Shown here: positions 46,354-54,288 of the stretch, one piece after another | Position numbering within the stretch: the stretch's first letter is position 1 | Layout of the letters: each line of letters begins with the position of its first letter | NCBI GenBank assembly: GCA_024763075.1 | Contig: JANTGF010000006.1 | Location: forward strand, 25,634 to 89,633 | Direction: 5' to 3' | DNA: 64,000 bases | Origin: Bacteroidales bacterium | GTDB taxonomy: Bacteria; Bacteroidota; Bacteroidia; Bacteroidales; VadinHA17 | The notes under the pieces: model-generated | Told to the model about the DNA's origin: nothing | Database searches by the model: none | The model's input: only the letters and a program-made list of their open reading frames with translations | Made by a program: the position numbers and the translations under genes

Positions 46354-46911
46354 TTATTTATTCTTCTGGTTATTTCGGTACTTAATGCTGGAAACAGAAA
46401 ACATAATAAACAGTGTTCCCAGAAAAGATAGAAATACGGCTGCAATAACATGATTGAGTTGAATTCCTTCCTTTGAATGGTAATCGACAAAAAGTCCTGC
46501 AAGGGAAGCAATTATGATCAGAATTCCAATTCCAATACTAAAAAAGTCATAATAGTGATAAATAGCCTGAGTTGTTTTGTAAATAGAAGATTTTTTAAAC
46601 TGCTCAAATTTCTTTTTGGCTTCCCGGGCAGCCCTTGCTCTGGCTTTTGCTCTTTCATGATCTACCCATTGTTTATATGCCTGTTCTTTTGTAGGCCGGG
46701 TTCGCGTATGGTTTACAGGCCGGGTTTGGACAGTATTTATCCTGATCAGAAATTCGTATGCTTCATTTACAAGGATAAACTGTTCCTGTGCATCCGGACT
46801 TTTATTCAGATCAGGATGGAATTTTTTTGCCAGACGACGGTAGGCTGACTTAATATCCTGAATTTTGGCTGTTTCAGGGATTTGAAGTATGTGATAGTAG
46901 TTTGAATACAT
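46354..46911 (-). CDS. J-domain protein with two C-terminal membrane helices
   Basis: The protein is 185 residues from the ATG at 46911 (MYSNYYHILQI), the usual start of a J domain; an ATG 21 bp upstream is also in frame. The J domain (2-70) has the KKFHPDLNK HPD motif, then an Ala/Arg/Lys-rich helix (about 80-115), then two hydrophobic helices (about 130-180). It probably recruits DnaK to the membrane. Divergent from the oxidoreductase gene. Confidence 0.85.
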   Translation of the reverse strand: MYSNYYHILQIPETAKIQDIKSAYRRLAKKFHPDLNKSPDAQEQFILVNEAYEFLIRINTVQTRPVNHTRTRPTKEQAYKQWVDHERAKARARAAREAKKKFEQFKKSSIYKTTQAIYHYYDFFSIGIGILIIIASLAGLFVDYHSKEGIQLNHVIAAVFLSFLGTLFIMFSVSSIKYRNNQKNK

Positions 46912-46991
46912 ATGTTTCCTTTTCCAAACCAATTACCTGTTGGTTACATTTTCTTTATATTTACAGTTGGATTGAAAGAATTTTTAAAAGT

Positions 46992-48035
46992 ATGAAAAAA
47001 ATCAATGTGGCACTTACTTCTTTTGGTATGTCGGGTAAAGTATTTCATGGTCCCTTATTAAAAGTTGCTAATGGGTTTATAGTAAGGAAAGTGCTTGAAA
47101 GATCAAAAAATGAGTCTGTAGCTCTTTTTCCTGAAAGTAAAATAGTTAGGAATTATACGGATATTCTTACAGACCCAAAAGTGGATCTGGTTGTAGTAAA
47201 TGTGCCTGACAAGTTGCATTATTCTTTTGCAAGAGATGCTATTCAGGCAGGAAAGCACGTGGTTGTGGAAAAACCTTTTACCTTAAATATTACAGAAGGA
47301 GAAGAATTGATAGAACTTGCCGGTAAAAAAGAGAAAATATTAACGGTTTTTCAAAACAGGAGATGGGATAGTGACTTTTTAACCCTTAAGAAAGTTATTT
47401 CCGAAGGCTGGCTTGGGGAAATAAAGGAGTTTGAAGTACATTTTGACCGATTTAAGGATACGGTGCCGGAAGGAACATGGAAGGAGGATCCGGAGGAAGG
47501 GGCGAGTGTATTATATAATCTTGGCTCGCATTTGGTGGATCAGGTTTTGGTACTTTTTTCAATGCCGAATGCCGTTTTTGCTGATCTTGCAAAAGTGAGA
47601 AGCGGAACCAGTGTCATTGATTATTTCCATCTGCATTTGTATTACAAAAATTTTAAGGTAATCCTGAAAAGTTCATATCAGGTAAAAGAACCGGGCCCAA
47701 AGTTTATGATTCACGGCTCTGCCGGATCGTTTGTTAAATATGGCATGGATATACAGGAAGAGGCTTTGAAAAAAGGTTTGTTGCCGGAAGGAGCAGCCTG
47801 GGGTAAAGAACCTGCTGAGATTTATGGTCATTTGAATTATGGTTCCGGTAAAGATAAATTTAACGGAAAGTACGAGAGCCTGCCGGGCAACTATCCCTTT
47901 TTCTATGAGAATCTTTATGAAGCTCTTACTTCGGATAAAGAGCCGGCAGTAAAAGCAACAGAGGCGCTGAATGTGATAAGAATGCTTCATGCTGCAGAAA
48001 AAAGTTACCGTAAAGGGTGTAAAATAATGTTGTAA
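46992..48035 (+). CDS. Gfo/Idh/MocA-family oxidoreductase
   Basis: The protein is 347 residues from the ATG at 46992 (MKKINVALTSFGMSGKVFH, the NAD-binding strand); earlier start at 46902 would add a leader overlapping the divergent gene. It has the dinucleotide-binding domain (1-120) with GKHVVVEKPF and the C-terminal sheet domain with the YNLGSHLVDQ motif. Such proteins oxidise or epimerise sugars and inositols, or reduce biliverdin. Substrate unknown. Confidence 0.9.
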   Translation: MKKINVALTSFGMSGKVFHGPLLKVANGFIVRKVLERSKNESVALFPESKIVRNYTDILTDPKVDLVVVNVPDKLHYSFARDAIQAGKHVVVEKPFTLNITEGEELIELAGKKEKILTVFQNRRWDSDFLTLKKVISEGWLGEIKEFEVHFDRFKDTVPEGTWKEDPEEGASVLYNLGSHLVDQVLVLFSMPNAVFADLAKVRSGTSVIDYFHLHLYYKNFKVILKSSYQVKEPGPKFMIHGSAGSFVKYGMDIQEEALKKGLLPEGAAWGKEPAEIYGHLNYGSGKDKFNGKYESLPGNYPFFYENLYEALTSDKEPAVKATEALNVIRMLHAAEKSYRKGCKIML

Positions 48036-48059
48036 GATTTTTGCCTGATTCGTGTTAAA

Positions 48060-48229
48060 TCAGTGAGGCTGTGATTTTGCTGTCAAAAATCTTTTACTCG
48101 AACTGATCCTGAGCGATAGCGAGGGATCTCAAGAGTTTATTCCCCGCATCTTGATATATGATATATAAAAATCGATACTCAGTTGAGATACCCTGCTGCC
48201 TGGGCGGGGAGTTTCATTATGGACAAACA
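48060..48229. repeat. Palindromic intergenic sequence
   Basis: Inverted segments ATTCCCCGC (48140s) and GCGGGGAGT (48205-48213), and GGATCTCAA/TTGAGAT, flank an AT-rich centre. GAGCGATAGCGAGGGATCTC is typical of a dispersed Bacteroidota repeat. The region lies between convergent genes and may terminate both. Confidence 0.45.
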
Positions 48230-49444
48230 CTAATTATGCATGGGGTTTTGAACCATGCTTCTTTCCGGATAGACCTTTAAGCCGGTCGTGTCAAGCAGGG
48301 TTACATTTTTCTCGGTAACCTTACCATTCATATCAAGCACTTTACTATAATCAAGATCAAGATGGTCTGCTAAAAACTTATAAACCGGTTTCCGTTTGGA
48401 AAATCCATAATCATGGACTTCATCCGGGAAAAAGGCATAAGCGACATTTTCTTCAGCATCAAACATTTTATAAATGTTCTGAATGTAAGGAAACTCTACT
48501 TCAACCAGATTTTTTGTCCAGTCATCTCCGTCACCAACAAGCATTAATGGCTTTGGGGCGATTGATGCTGCAATTTCTACATTATCTGTTTCAAAATCAC
48601 TGCTTTTATGGATTGGCATTCCGCTTTCACAAACACAACCGCCAAAGAAGTGGGCCGAAACCATTACCACAGGTACAGAAACATCAATTCTATCATCGAT
48701 TGCAGCCAGTAAAAAAGTTTGTGTGCCACCACCCGATGCACCTGTGATTGCTATTCTGTTGGTATCCACATAATCAAGCGAGCTCATATAGTCCAGTATC
48801 CTGATACCATGATATGTTTGAAATTTGAGGGCTTTTTTATCCATATGATCATGATGGATATCTTCGCCAAAGCCAATCATATCATATGCGAATACTGCAG
48901 CACCCATTCTGGCAAGTGAAGCACTCCTGTATTGCATATCCGGTCTGAACCGTCCATAATCCTCAGGTTTTGTCCAGTGACCATGTGGGCATAAAATGGC
49001 AGGTATTTTCCCTTGAAAAGAACCTGGAAGATACAGGTTGCCGGTCACAAAATCACCGGGTCTGACTTCTAACGCCAGGTTTTCAACCGTATATCCATCC
49101 ATAATATGCTTCGCTCCCCTTGTAACTTTAATCGGGGAAATAAAATCTTTTTCCGGAATTTTATCCAGTTCAGCACCTTTTATGATGTTTTTTCTGATTT
49201 TTGCAGCACGTTGACTCCATTCAGCGGCATTGTGGTATGTGGAAGCATATTCCTTTAGTTTTTGAACGGCTTCCTCTTCAGTAAGATAATCTCCAACACA
49301 AAGTTCAACTTTTTTTGTTCCATTATTGATTTCTTTTTTAGAATCCACGGGTTTTTGTTTACATGATGCCATGCCAAAAAAGATTAATAACAAGAATAGC
49401 ATAAAATGCCAGGTGTTTTTGAATGTACTGTTTTTTTTCATCAT
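48230..49444 (-). CDS. Lipid-anchored alpha/beta hydrolase (acetylxylan esterase-like)
   Basis: This 404-residue protein has a lipoprotein signal ending FFGMASC (Cys28) and an alpha/beta hydrolase with GASGGG (nucleophile Ser at about 239), GDGDDW (acid) and PDEVHDYGF (His). The large insert HGHWTKPEDYGRFRPD and CESGMP segment resemble the acetylxylan/glucuronoyl esterase-like family of polysaccharide-degrading Bacteroidota. It probably de-esterifies sugars at the cell surface. No SusCD or glycosidase gene is near. Confidence 0.82.
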   Translation of the reverse strand: MMKKNSTFKNTWHFMLFLLLIFFGMASCKQKPVDSKKEINNGTKKVELCVGDYLTEEEAVQKLKEYASTYHNAAEWSQRAAKIRKNIIKGAELDKIPEKDFISPIKVTRGAKHIMDGYTVENLALEVRPGDFVTGNLYLPGSFQGKIPAILCPHGHWTKPEDYGRFRPDMQYRSASLARMGAAVFAYDMIGFGEDIHHDHMDKKALKFQTYHGIRILDYMSSLDYVDTNRIAITGASGGGTQTFLLAAIDDRIDVSVPVVMVSAHFFGGCVCESGMPIHKSSDFETDNVEIAASIAPKPLMLVGDGDDWTKNLVEVEFPYIQNIYKMFDAEENVAYAFFPDEVHDYGFSKRKPVYKFLADHLDLDYSKVLDMNGKVTEKNVTLLDTTGLKVYPERSMVQNPMHN

Positions 49445-49609
49445 TTCAGGAATTAAGTTGTTGATGCTATAAAGGATACTTTTGTAATTTAACTATATAA
49501 TTGCTTAACTAAATAGGAGTTTACTTATTGTGTAATTCATAAGTAATTTTCATTTATTCTGTTATTTGAAAGTGTACAAAAAACAGGCAATTTCAACTAT
49601 TTACTGGTT

Positions 49610-50566
49610 TTAGTTTGGTTTAGAAGAGTTTGTATATTTTTTAAACCATTTATTGATTTCATTGATTGTCGCATTTCCATCATGAATAATGATTCTGTAA
49701 TTAAGTATGACTTCCTTATCCATTGGGATATTTATTTTCTCACGTCCGGGAAATGCAGGATTTTGCATGCTTCCTTCTCTTCGTAGCAGCCAGGGAGATG
49801 GAAAATTCGGTATGGAAGGGTGGCATAATATAGTAAGCCCGAATTTATCAGGAGGGGATAGTGCAGGAGTGGAAAAATCAACCCAGGGACCTGCATTAAG
49901 TGGTGCAGTCTGTGGTTCTATGAGGCCGTTTTGCGTAAGGTAGTTCAGGCTGTCTTTTAATCTAATGCGTACTGCAAACCCACCATACCCCTTAAAATTA
50001 TCTGAACCGGCAATATAAACACCGGGAACAATAGCCTTGAATCCAATGGTAAAGTCGATGGCACGTATGTTTTCCTTTACCGGATATACTGTAATCATTG
50101 TATTCTCTTCCATAAAAGCTTTCTTCTTTGCTTGTTTTGTGGAGTACCATTTTACCTTTAAAATCAGTTTTGCTCTGTCCTTTGAAGTTTCGGTTTTCAT
50201 TTGTTCCACATTCAGCCTTATATGATTCATAACCCATGCGTCACCAATAGTATCTTTATTAATATATACCTGGCGCCATCCCCAGAAAATACCCCGGTGG
50301 TTGTAATGCCATTCTATTTCTTCCTTTGGGTAAGCCCTGGTAATGACCCGTCCGGCTAGATTATACAAGGGGTGGATGTAATGATTGAATTCTTCGGGAC
50401 CACTTTTAACAGGGGTTTTCTGATAAAAGAATACTTTTTGTCCGTTCTCAAGAAGTTCAGTACCCTGTTCATTTTCAACAAAAGTGAAGGGAGTCTCTTG
50501 CTTTTTACCCGACTGGCAGGAGTTGAATGTCAGTATTACAGCGATAATAAAAATAAGGTTTTTCAT
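49610..50566 (-). CDS. PmoA-family (DUF6807) lipoprotein
   Basis: The protein is 318 residues from the ATG at 50566 (MKNLIFIIAVILTFNSC, lipobox Cys17); ATGs at 50590 and 50605 are in frame but would precede the signal with a charged leader. The body contains FNHYIHPLYNLAGRVITRAYP and HRGIFWGW, which identify the PmoA/DUF6807 family found in Bacteroidota carbohydrate loci. Function unknown; the fold is jelly-roll-like by family. It and the esterase at 48230 are on the same strand, separated by 165 bp. Confidence 0.82.
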   Translation of the reverse strand: MKNLIFIIAVILTFNSCQSGKKQETPFTFVENEQGTELLENGQKVFFYQKTPVKSGPEEFNHYIHPLYNLAGRVITRAYPKEEIEWHYNHRGIFWGWRQVYINKDTIGDAWVMNHIRLNVEQMKTETSKDRAKLILKVKWYSTKQAKKKAFMEENTMITVYPVKENIRAIDFTIGFKAIVPGVYIAGSDNFKGYGGFAVRIRLKDSLNYLTQNGLIEPQTAPLNAGPWVDFSTPALSPPDKFGLTILCHPSIPNFPSPWLLRREGSMQNPAFPGREKINIPMDKEVILNYRIIIHDGNATINEINKWFKKYTNSSKPN

Positions 50567-50738
50567 GTTTGGTTTTTTTGTTGTTGACATGCCTGAGTTT
50601 ATCAAATACCTTATTCAGGATTTATGGTATTTTGGTTTTCATCAGGCAGAAAATGTATTTTATGGTTTTTCCGATATAAAATTATAAAAAATGAAATACG
50701 AAGCGTCTTTTTGTAAAAAATATATTATAAAAATATAT

Positions 50739-50746
50739 TATCTTTG
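50739..50746 (+). promoter_or_regulatory. -7 element (TATCTTTG) of the tRNA-Ser gene
   Basis: Exact TAnnTTTG octamer, 12 bp before the first base of the tRNA. TTTG at 50710-50713 is 25 bp upstream, a longer spacing than usual. Confidence 0.6.
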
Positions 50747-50758
50747 CAGCTCATTTTT

Positions 50759-50843
50759 GGAGAAATGGCAGAGTGGTCGAATGCGGCGGTCTTGAAAACC
50801 GTTGTACCGCAAGGTACCGGGGGTTCGAATCCCTCTTTCTCCG
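50759..50843 (+). tRNA. tRNA-Ser(UGA)
   Basis: The 85-nt gene has acceptor stem GGAGAAA pairing with TTTCTCC, discriminator G, a D-arm GCAGAGTGGTCGAATGC, anticodon loop CTTGAAA with anticodon TGA (50793-50795), a long class II variable arm and the T-arm GGGTTCGAATCCC. The CCA end is not encoded. It reads UCA and, by wobble, UCG codons. Confidence 0.95.
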
Positions 50844-50852
50844 CAGTTAAAT

Positions 50853-50885
50853 AAAAAGTCTGGTATTCAATTTACCGGACTTTTT
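50853..50885 (+). terminator. Terminator of tRNA-Ser
   Basis: AAAAAGTC-T-GGTA pairs with TACC-G-GACTTTTT, giving a 12-bp stem with one G-U, ending in T5. A near copy is at 51002-51035. Confidence 0.8.
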
Positions 50886-50900
50886 CAATTAAAGTACTGT

Positions 50901-51035
50901 AAAGAGGGATGAGAACAGAAGGGCTGGCCGGGTTCGAACCGAAGAGCGGAGCGATGAGCTCACGACCTATGGGAGTAATCCCTCTTTCTCCGCAGTTAGA
51001 TAAAAAGTCTGGTATTTATTTTACCGGACTTTTTT
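50901..51035. repeat. Duplicated tRNA-Ser 3' end and terminator with a short insert
   Basis: Bases 50977-51016 repeat 50828-50867 (the last 16 bases of tRNA-Ser plus flank) with one difference in 40, and the terminator is repeated after it. The insert from 50901 has AAAGAGGGAT, the inverse of the ATCCCTCTTT in the tRNA end, and a T-loop-like GGTTCGAACC at 50931-50940, but no whole tRNA can be folded. This looks like a scar of recombination at a tRNA, for example a former attachment site. Confidence 0.6.
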
Positions 51036-51055
51036 CAATTTCAGGACTAGTGTGG

Positions 51056-51200
51056 TGAAATATATTATGGCAATACCATTTGTCATTTCGATCCGTTTAC
51101 TGACGGAGAGAAATCTAACAATTGAAGCAGATTTCTTACCATCGTACCTCAGGTACGGAATGACAGCTTACAAATGACCTGGTACTAAATATATTAATCC
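51056..51200. repeat. Large imperfect palindrome, family B
   Basis: The outer arms AATATATT plus CCA and ATTTGTCATT pair with AATGAC, AAATG, TGGTACTAAATATATT at the right end. The inner sequence has ACGGAGAGAAATCT and AGATTTCTTACC, which also pair. The right arm continues into the 218-bp direct repeat. It has no reading frame. Confidence 0.55.
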
Positions 51201-51376
51201 AAAATCCATTCCACGCGAATCCTGTATTTCCTGTTTAGAAATATTTGTGTTTTAGAAGAAATTGATATACATTTATAAAGCTATTCAAAATACTCAAATC
51301 TGGTGTCTGAAAAAACCAACAACCCTTTACAGTTTTGGGAAGAGCTAAAACGCAGGAAGGTAGTTCGTGTTATTAC
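51159..51376 (+). repeat. 218-bp direct repeat, copy 1
   Basis: Matches 53941-54158 over 218 bp with about 11 differences by eye (near 95 percent) and no gaps. It holds the upstream region and first 25 codons of a sensor gene. The copy diverges abruptly after GTTATTAC. Confidence 0.85.
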
Positions 51377-51383
51377 GTTGTAA
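51303..51383 (+). pseudogene. Truncated start of a membrane-sensor gene (copy 1)
   Basis: From GTG at 51303 the frame reads MSEKTNNPLQFWEELKRRKVVRVITL and stops with TAA at 51381. It matches the first 25 codons of the copy at 54085, and the family normally continues with two membrane helices. The next gene (51414) supplies a different version of that membrane segment, so a recombination junction lies near 51376-51414. Confidence 0.7.
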
Positions 51384-51413
51384 GCTACATTTGATTTGTA
51401 ATTGTATAAATTC

Positions 51414-53762
51414 ATGAAAGAAAAATCATTACTTGATAAGATTATTTCCAATCCCATCATTCATAATTTTTTCATTTATATCAGTGGAGGATGGATTATT
51501 CTTGAGATCACAGAATATTTTATTGACAATTTTGGTTTGCAAGAAAGCATAAGAAATATTCTTTTAATTATTTTGCTATGCATTTTTCCGATTATAATCT
51601 TAGTTTCCTGGGTTTTCCATACTAAACAAAAGAATGTTGATAAAGAAACCCAAATGGAGACAGGACAGATACCACCATCGGTTTCTGAGGGAATAATTAA
51701 GAAAGAAAGGCCTTATTTCAAAAAGCGACAGTTGTTTATACCTGGTATTTTAATTATTTTGGCTATCGTTGTTACATCAATATTCCATATTCACCATCAA
51801 TCCCAAAAACGATTTGCACTAAATTATTCATTACCTTCTCTCATAAATGATTATGTGCAGCAGATGAATAATCCTTTTAGTGGGAAAAATTGGGATATCT
51901 ATCAAAAAGTTTTAGGCCTTAAAAACCTACTAAAGGAAGATCCTGATTTTGTCAAACTCTGGCTTGATATAACAGTACCACTCACAATTAGTTCTAATCC
52001 AACCGGTGCAAAAGTTTTTGGAAAAGCCTATTCAACTACTGATACTATTTGGCATTTTATTGGAAAAACACCTACAAATAATATACAATTTCCAAGAGGA
52101 TTATCTAAAATCAAGGTTGAAAAGGCAGATTTTAAAACACAATTTGATGTTATTTTAAAACAATATGGATGGCAATATGAACACGATACGTTACAATATC
52201 AACTTTTTCATGAGAATGAAATTCCTGATTTAATGGTTCATGTATCCGGTCACTTGGGAGATAAATATATAACTCCATTCCTTCCTGATTATTATATCGG
52301 TAGTTTTTGGATGGACATTTATGAAGTAACCAATAAGGATTACAAGATGTTTCTGGATGCTGGCGGATATGAAGATTCTGGTTATTGGGACAATCCATTT
52401 ATTGAAGGTATTGATACCATTGCATTCGCTGATGCGATGAAAAGGTTTATTGATAAAACCGGGTGGATCGGACCAGCTAACTGGGAATTGAGCGAATTTC
52501 CTGAAGGTGCTGGTAATTTACCTGTAACAGGCATAAGCTGGTATGAAGCAGCGGCATACGCCAAATTTGCCAAGAAATCTCTTCCCACAATTTTTCATTG
52601 GATTTATGTATCTGAAATGTCGGCAGCCCCTGAAATAGTTAAATTCGGTAATTTCAACAAAAAAGGTCCGGTTGAAAAAAGAACATATAATAGCATGACA
52701 AGATTTGGAACATACGATTTACCGGGAAATGTAAGTGAATGGGTTTATAATGCAACAGGAAATGACCGTTTTGTCCTTGGTGGCAATTTTAAAGAACCTA
52801 ACTATTTATATAATATAAAGTTAAGAGTTTCTCCCTGGAAGAGGGATGAACTTATTGGTTTCAGATGTATTAAATATATAAATGATACATTAATTCATAA
52901 ACTGACACAAAGTTTTGATTTTCAAAAAAGAGATTATAAGAACTTACAGCCTGTTTCAGATGCAACCTTCAATATTTATATGGATTTACTTAAATATGAA
53001 AGAGTTGATCTAAACCCAAAAACTATTTCAAGAACCGAAACAAATGATTGGATCCGGGAGATCATTTCTGTTAATGTACCTTATGAAGAGGCTCCCATGA
53101 AGATTTTGGTTTTTTTACCGGTGAACTTCAAACCTCCTTATCAGGCCATATTGTATTTTCCGGGAATCGACTCCCATCATTCTTCTTCAATGATCAATAT
53201 GAATGTAAATAATAATATAGATTTTTTCCTTAAAAGTGGGAGGGCGGTTATCTGGCCGGTTTACTATGCTTCAAACGGAAGAGGAACAACAAACATTACA
53301 AATTTAAATCTTTGGAAGCAAGCATATAAAAACATTATTTCAGATGTACATGTAACTCTTGATTACCTGGAGACTCGCAGTGATATCAATCCTGAAAAAA
53401 TAGCATATTTTGGCTTTAGTTGGGGTGGTGGTATTTCACCTTACATTCTGGCTACTGAAAAAAGGATAAAACTTGGAATACTTGCTTTATTTGGAATTCA
53501 ATCAATTGAAAAATACAGGTTTAAAGAATTTGATCAGATAGACTATGTTCCACATGTAAAAATACCGATGTTATTATTAGGTGGGCGTTATGACCCTGAT
53601 TATACAATGGAACAACAACAGGCATTTTATGATTTTCTTGGGACAGCAAAAAGTGATAAAGAGTGGATGGTATATGAATCAACACATTACATTCCGAGAA
53701 AAGACCTTATTAATGAATCCTTAAACTGGCTGGATAAGTACTTTGGTCCAGCACATAAATAA
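51414..53762 (+). CDS. Membrane protein fusing PEGA, SUMF1/FGE and alpha/beta hydrolase domains
   Basis: This 782-residue protein (ATG 51414; TTG at 51402 is in frame but unlikely) has two N-terminal membrane helices (about 15-70), a third (about 105-122), a PEGA-like domain (about 182-250), a SUMF1/formylglycine-enzyme-type domain (about 290-485) with GISWYEAAAYAKF, GNVSEWVYN and GFRCIKY, and a C-terminal prolyl-oligopeptidase-like hydrolase (about 550-782) with Ser669 in GFSWGG, Asp in GRYDPDY and His in STHYI. The FGE copper/Cys site is not evident. The first helices align in pattern with those of the TPR protein at 54085. It likely senses at the membrane and acts as an esterase or peptidase; no kinase is fused, unlike related designs. 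Confidence 0.85.
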   Translation: MKEKSLLDKIISNPIIHNFFIYISGGWIILEITEYFIDNFGLQESIRNILLIILLCIFPIIILVSWVFHTKQKNVDKETQMETGQIPPSVSEGIIKKERPYFKKRQLFIPGILIILAIVVTSIFHIHHQSQKRFALNYSLPSLINDYVQQMNNPFSGKNWDIYQKVLGLKNLLKEDPDFVKLWLDITVPLTISSNPTGAKVFGKAYSTTDTIWHFIGKTPTNNIQFPRGLSKIKVEKADFKTQFDVILKQYGWQYEHDTLQYQLFHENEIPDLMVHVSGHLGDKYITPFLPDYYIGSFWMDIYEVTNKDYKMFLDAGGYEDSGYWDNPFIEGIDTIAFADAMKRFIDKTGWIGPANWELSEFPEGAGNLPVTGISWYEAAAYAKFAKKSLPTIFHWIYVSEMSAAPEIVKFGNFNKKGPVEKRTYNSMTRFGTYDLPGNVSEWVYNATGNDRFVLGGNFKEPNYLYNIKLRVSPWKRDELIGFRCIKYINDTLIHKLTQSFDFQKRDYKNLQPVSDATFNIYMDLLKYERVDLNPKTISRTETNDWIREIISVNVPYEEAPMKILVFLPVNFKPPYQAILYFPGIDSHHSSSMINMNVNNNIDFFLKSGRAVIWPVYYASNGRGTTNITNLNLWKQAYKNIISDVHVTLDYLETRSDINPEKIAYFGFSWGGGISPYILATEKRIKLGILALFGIQSIEKYRFKEFDQIDYVPHVKIPMLLLGGRYDPDYTMEQQQAFYDFLGTAKSDKEWMVYESTHYIPRKDLINESLNWLDKYFGPAHK

Positions 53763-53808
53763 TATCCGTATTTGAAAATGATATTTTCAAGAAGCAGAAT
53801 ATACCTTT

Positions 53809-53931
53809 GACATCCCAAACAAAATATCAAAATTCTGGAACGAACTGAAACGCCGGAAGGTCTTCAGGCTGGTTGCAATGTATGTCGTTTCTGCTTTTCT
53901 TCTTTTGAAGCAGATCTCTCTCCATCAGTAG
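53809..53931 (+). pseudogene. Broken N-terminus of the same membrane-sensor family (copy 3)
   Basis: The frame reads KISKFWNELKRRKVFRLVAMYVVSAFLLLKQ and ends with TAG at 53929-53931, where the family-B repeat starts at about 53910. The FWxELKRRKVxR motif and following hydrophobic helix are clearly related to 51303 and 54085, but the rest is lost. A TACCTTTG -7 element lies at 53802-53809. Confidence 0.65.
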
Positions 53932-53948
53932 ACAGATCGAAATGACAG
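53910..53948. repeat. Dispersed repeat, family B (fragment)
   Basis: AGCAGATCTCTCTCCATCAG followed by GACAGATCGAAATGACAG matches 45744-45785 and, less well, 51126-51167. It cuts the sensor fragment at 53809 and abuts copy 2 of the 218-bp repeat. Confidence 0.55.
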
Positions 53949-54158
53949 CTTACAAATGACCTGGTACTAAATATATTAATCCAAAATCTATTCCACGCGA
54001 ATCCTGTACCTCCTGTTTTGAAATATTTGTGTTTTAGAAGAAATTGATGTACATTTATAAAGCTATTCAAAATACTCAAATCTGATGTCTGAAAAACCCA
54101 ACAACCCTTTTTAGTTTTGGGAGGAGCTAAAACGCAGGAAGGTCGTTCGTGTTATTAC
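53941..54158 (+). repeat. 218-bp direct repeat, copy 2
   Basis: Pairs with 51159-51376. Here the copy continues in frame into the full sensor gene, so this is the parental version. Differences include ATG for GTG at the start and TAG for CAG at codon 10. Confidence 0.85.
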
Positions 54159-54288
54159 AGTCTATGCTGCTGCTGCATTTGTAGTACTAGAGCTTATTAA
54201 TAATATCACAGAGCCTTTAAACCTGCCCGAATGGGTTCCTACCCTGGTTATTGTTCTGCTTGCTATTGGATTCCTTATTGCTGTAGTA
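54085..54288 (+). pseudogene. N-terminal 68 codons of the TolB-N/TPR gene with in-frame TAG
   Basis: ATG 54085 opens MSEKPNNPF, then TAG (54112-54114), then FWEELKRRKVVRVITVYAA and the membrane helices FVVLELINN and LVIVLLAIGFLIAVV, in frame with the gene at 54289. In copy 1 the codon is CAG (Gln). The frame between TAG and 54289 is open, so only this codon blocks a full-length protein of about 592 residues. Confidence 0.7.

Noticed and set aside
50931..50988. Possible second tRNA (T-loop-like GGTTCGAACC plus a tRNA-Ser 3' end)
   Set aside because: No acceptor partner, D-arm or anticodon arm can be folded; it is a partial duplicate.
51402..51413. TTG start for the SUMF1-hydrolase gene
   Set aside because: ATG at 51414 is four codons on and the extra residues add no known feature.
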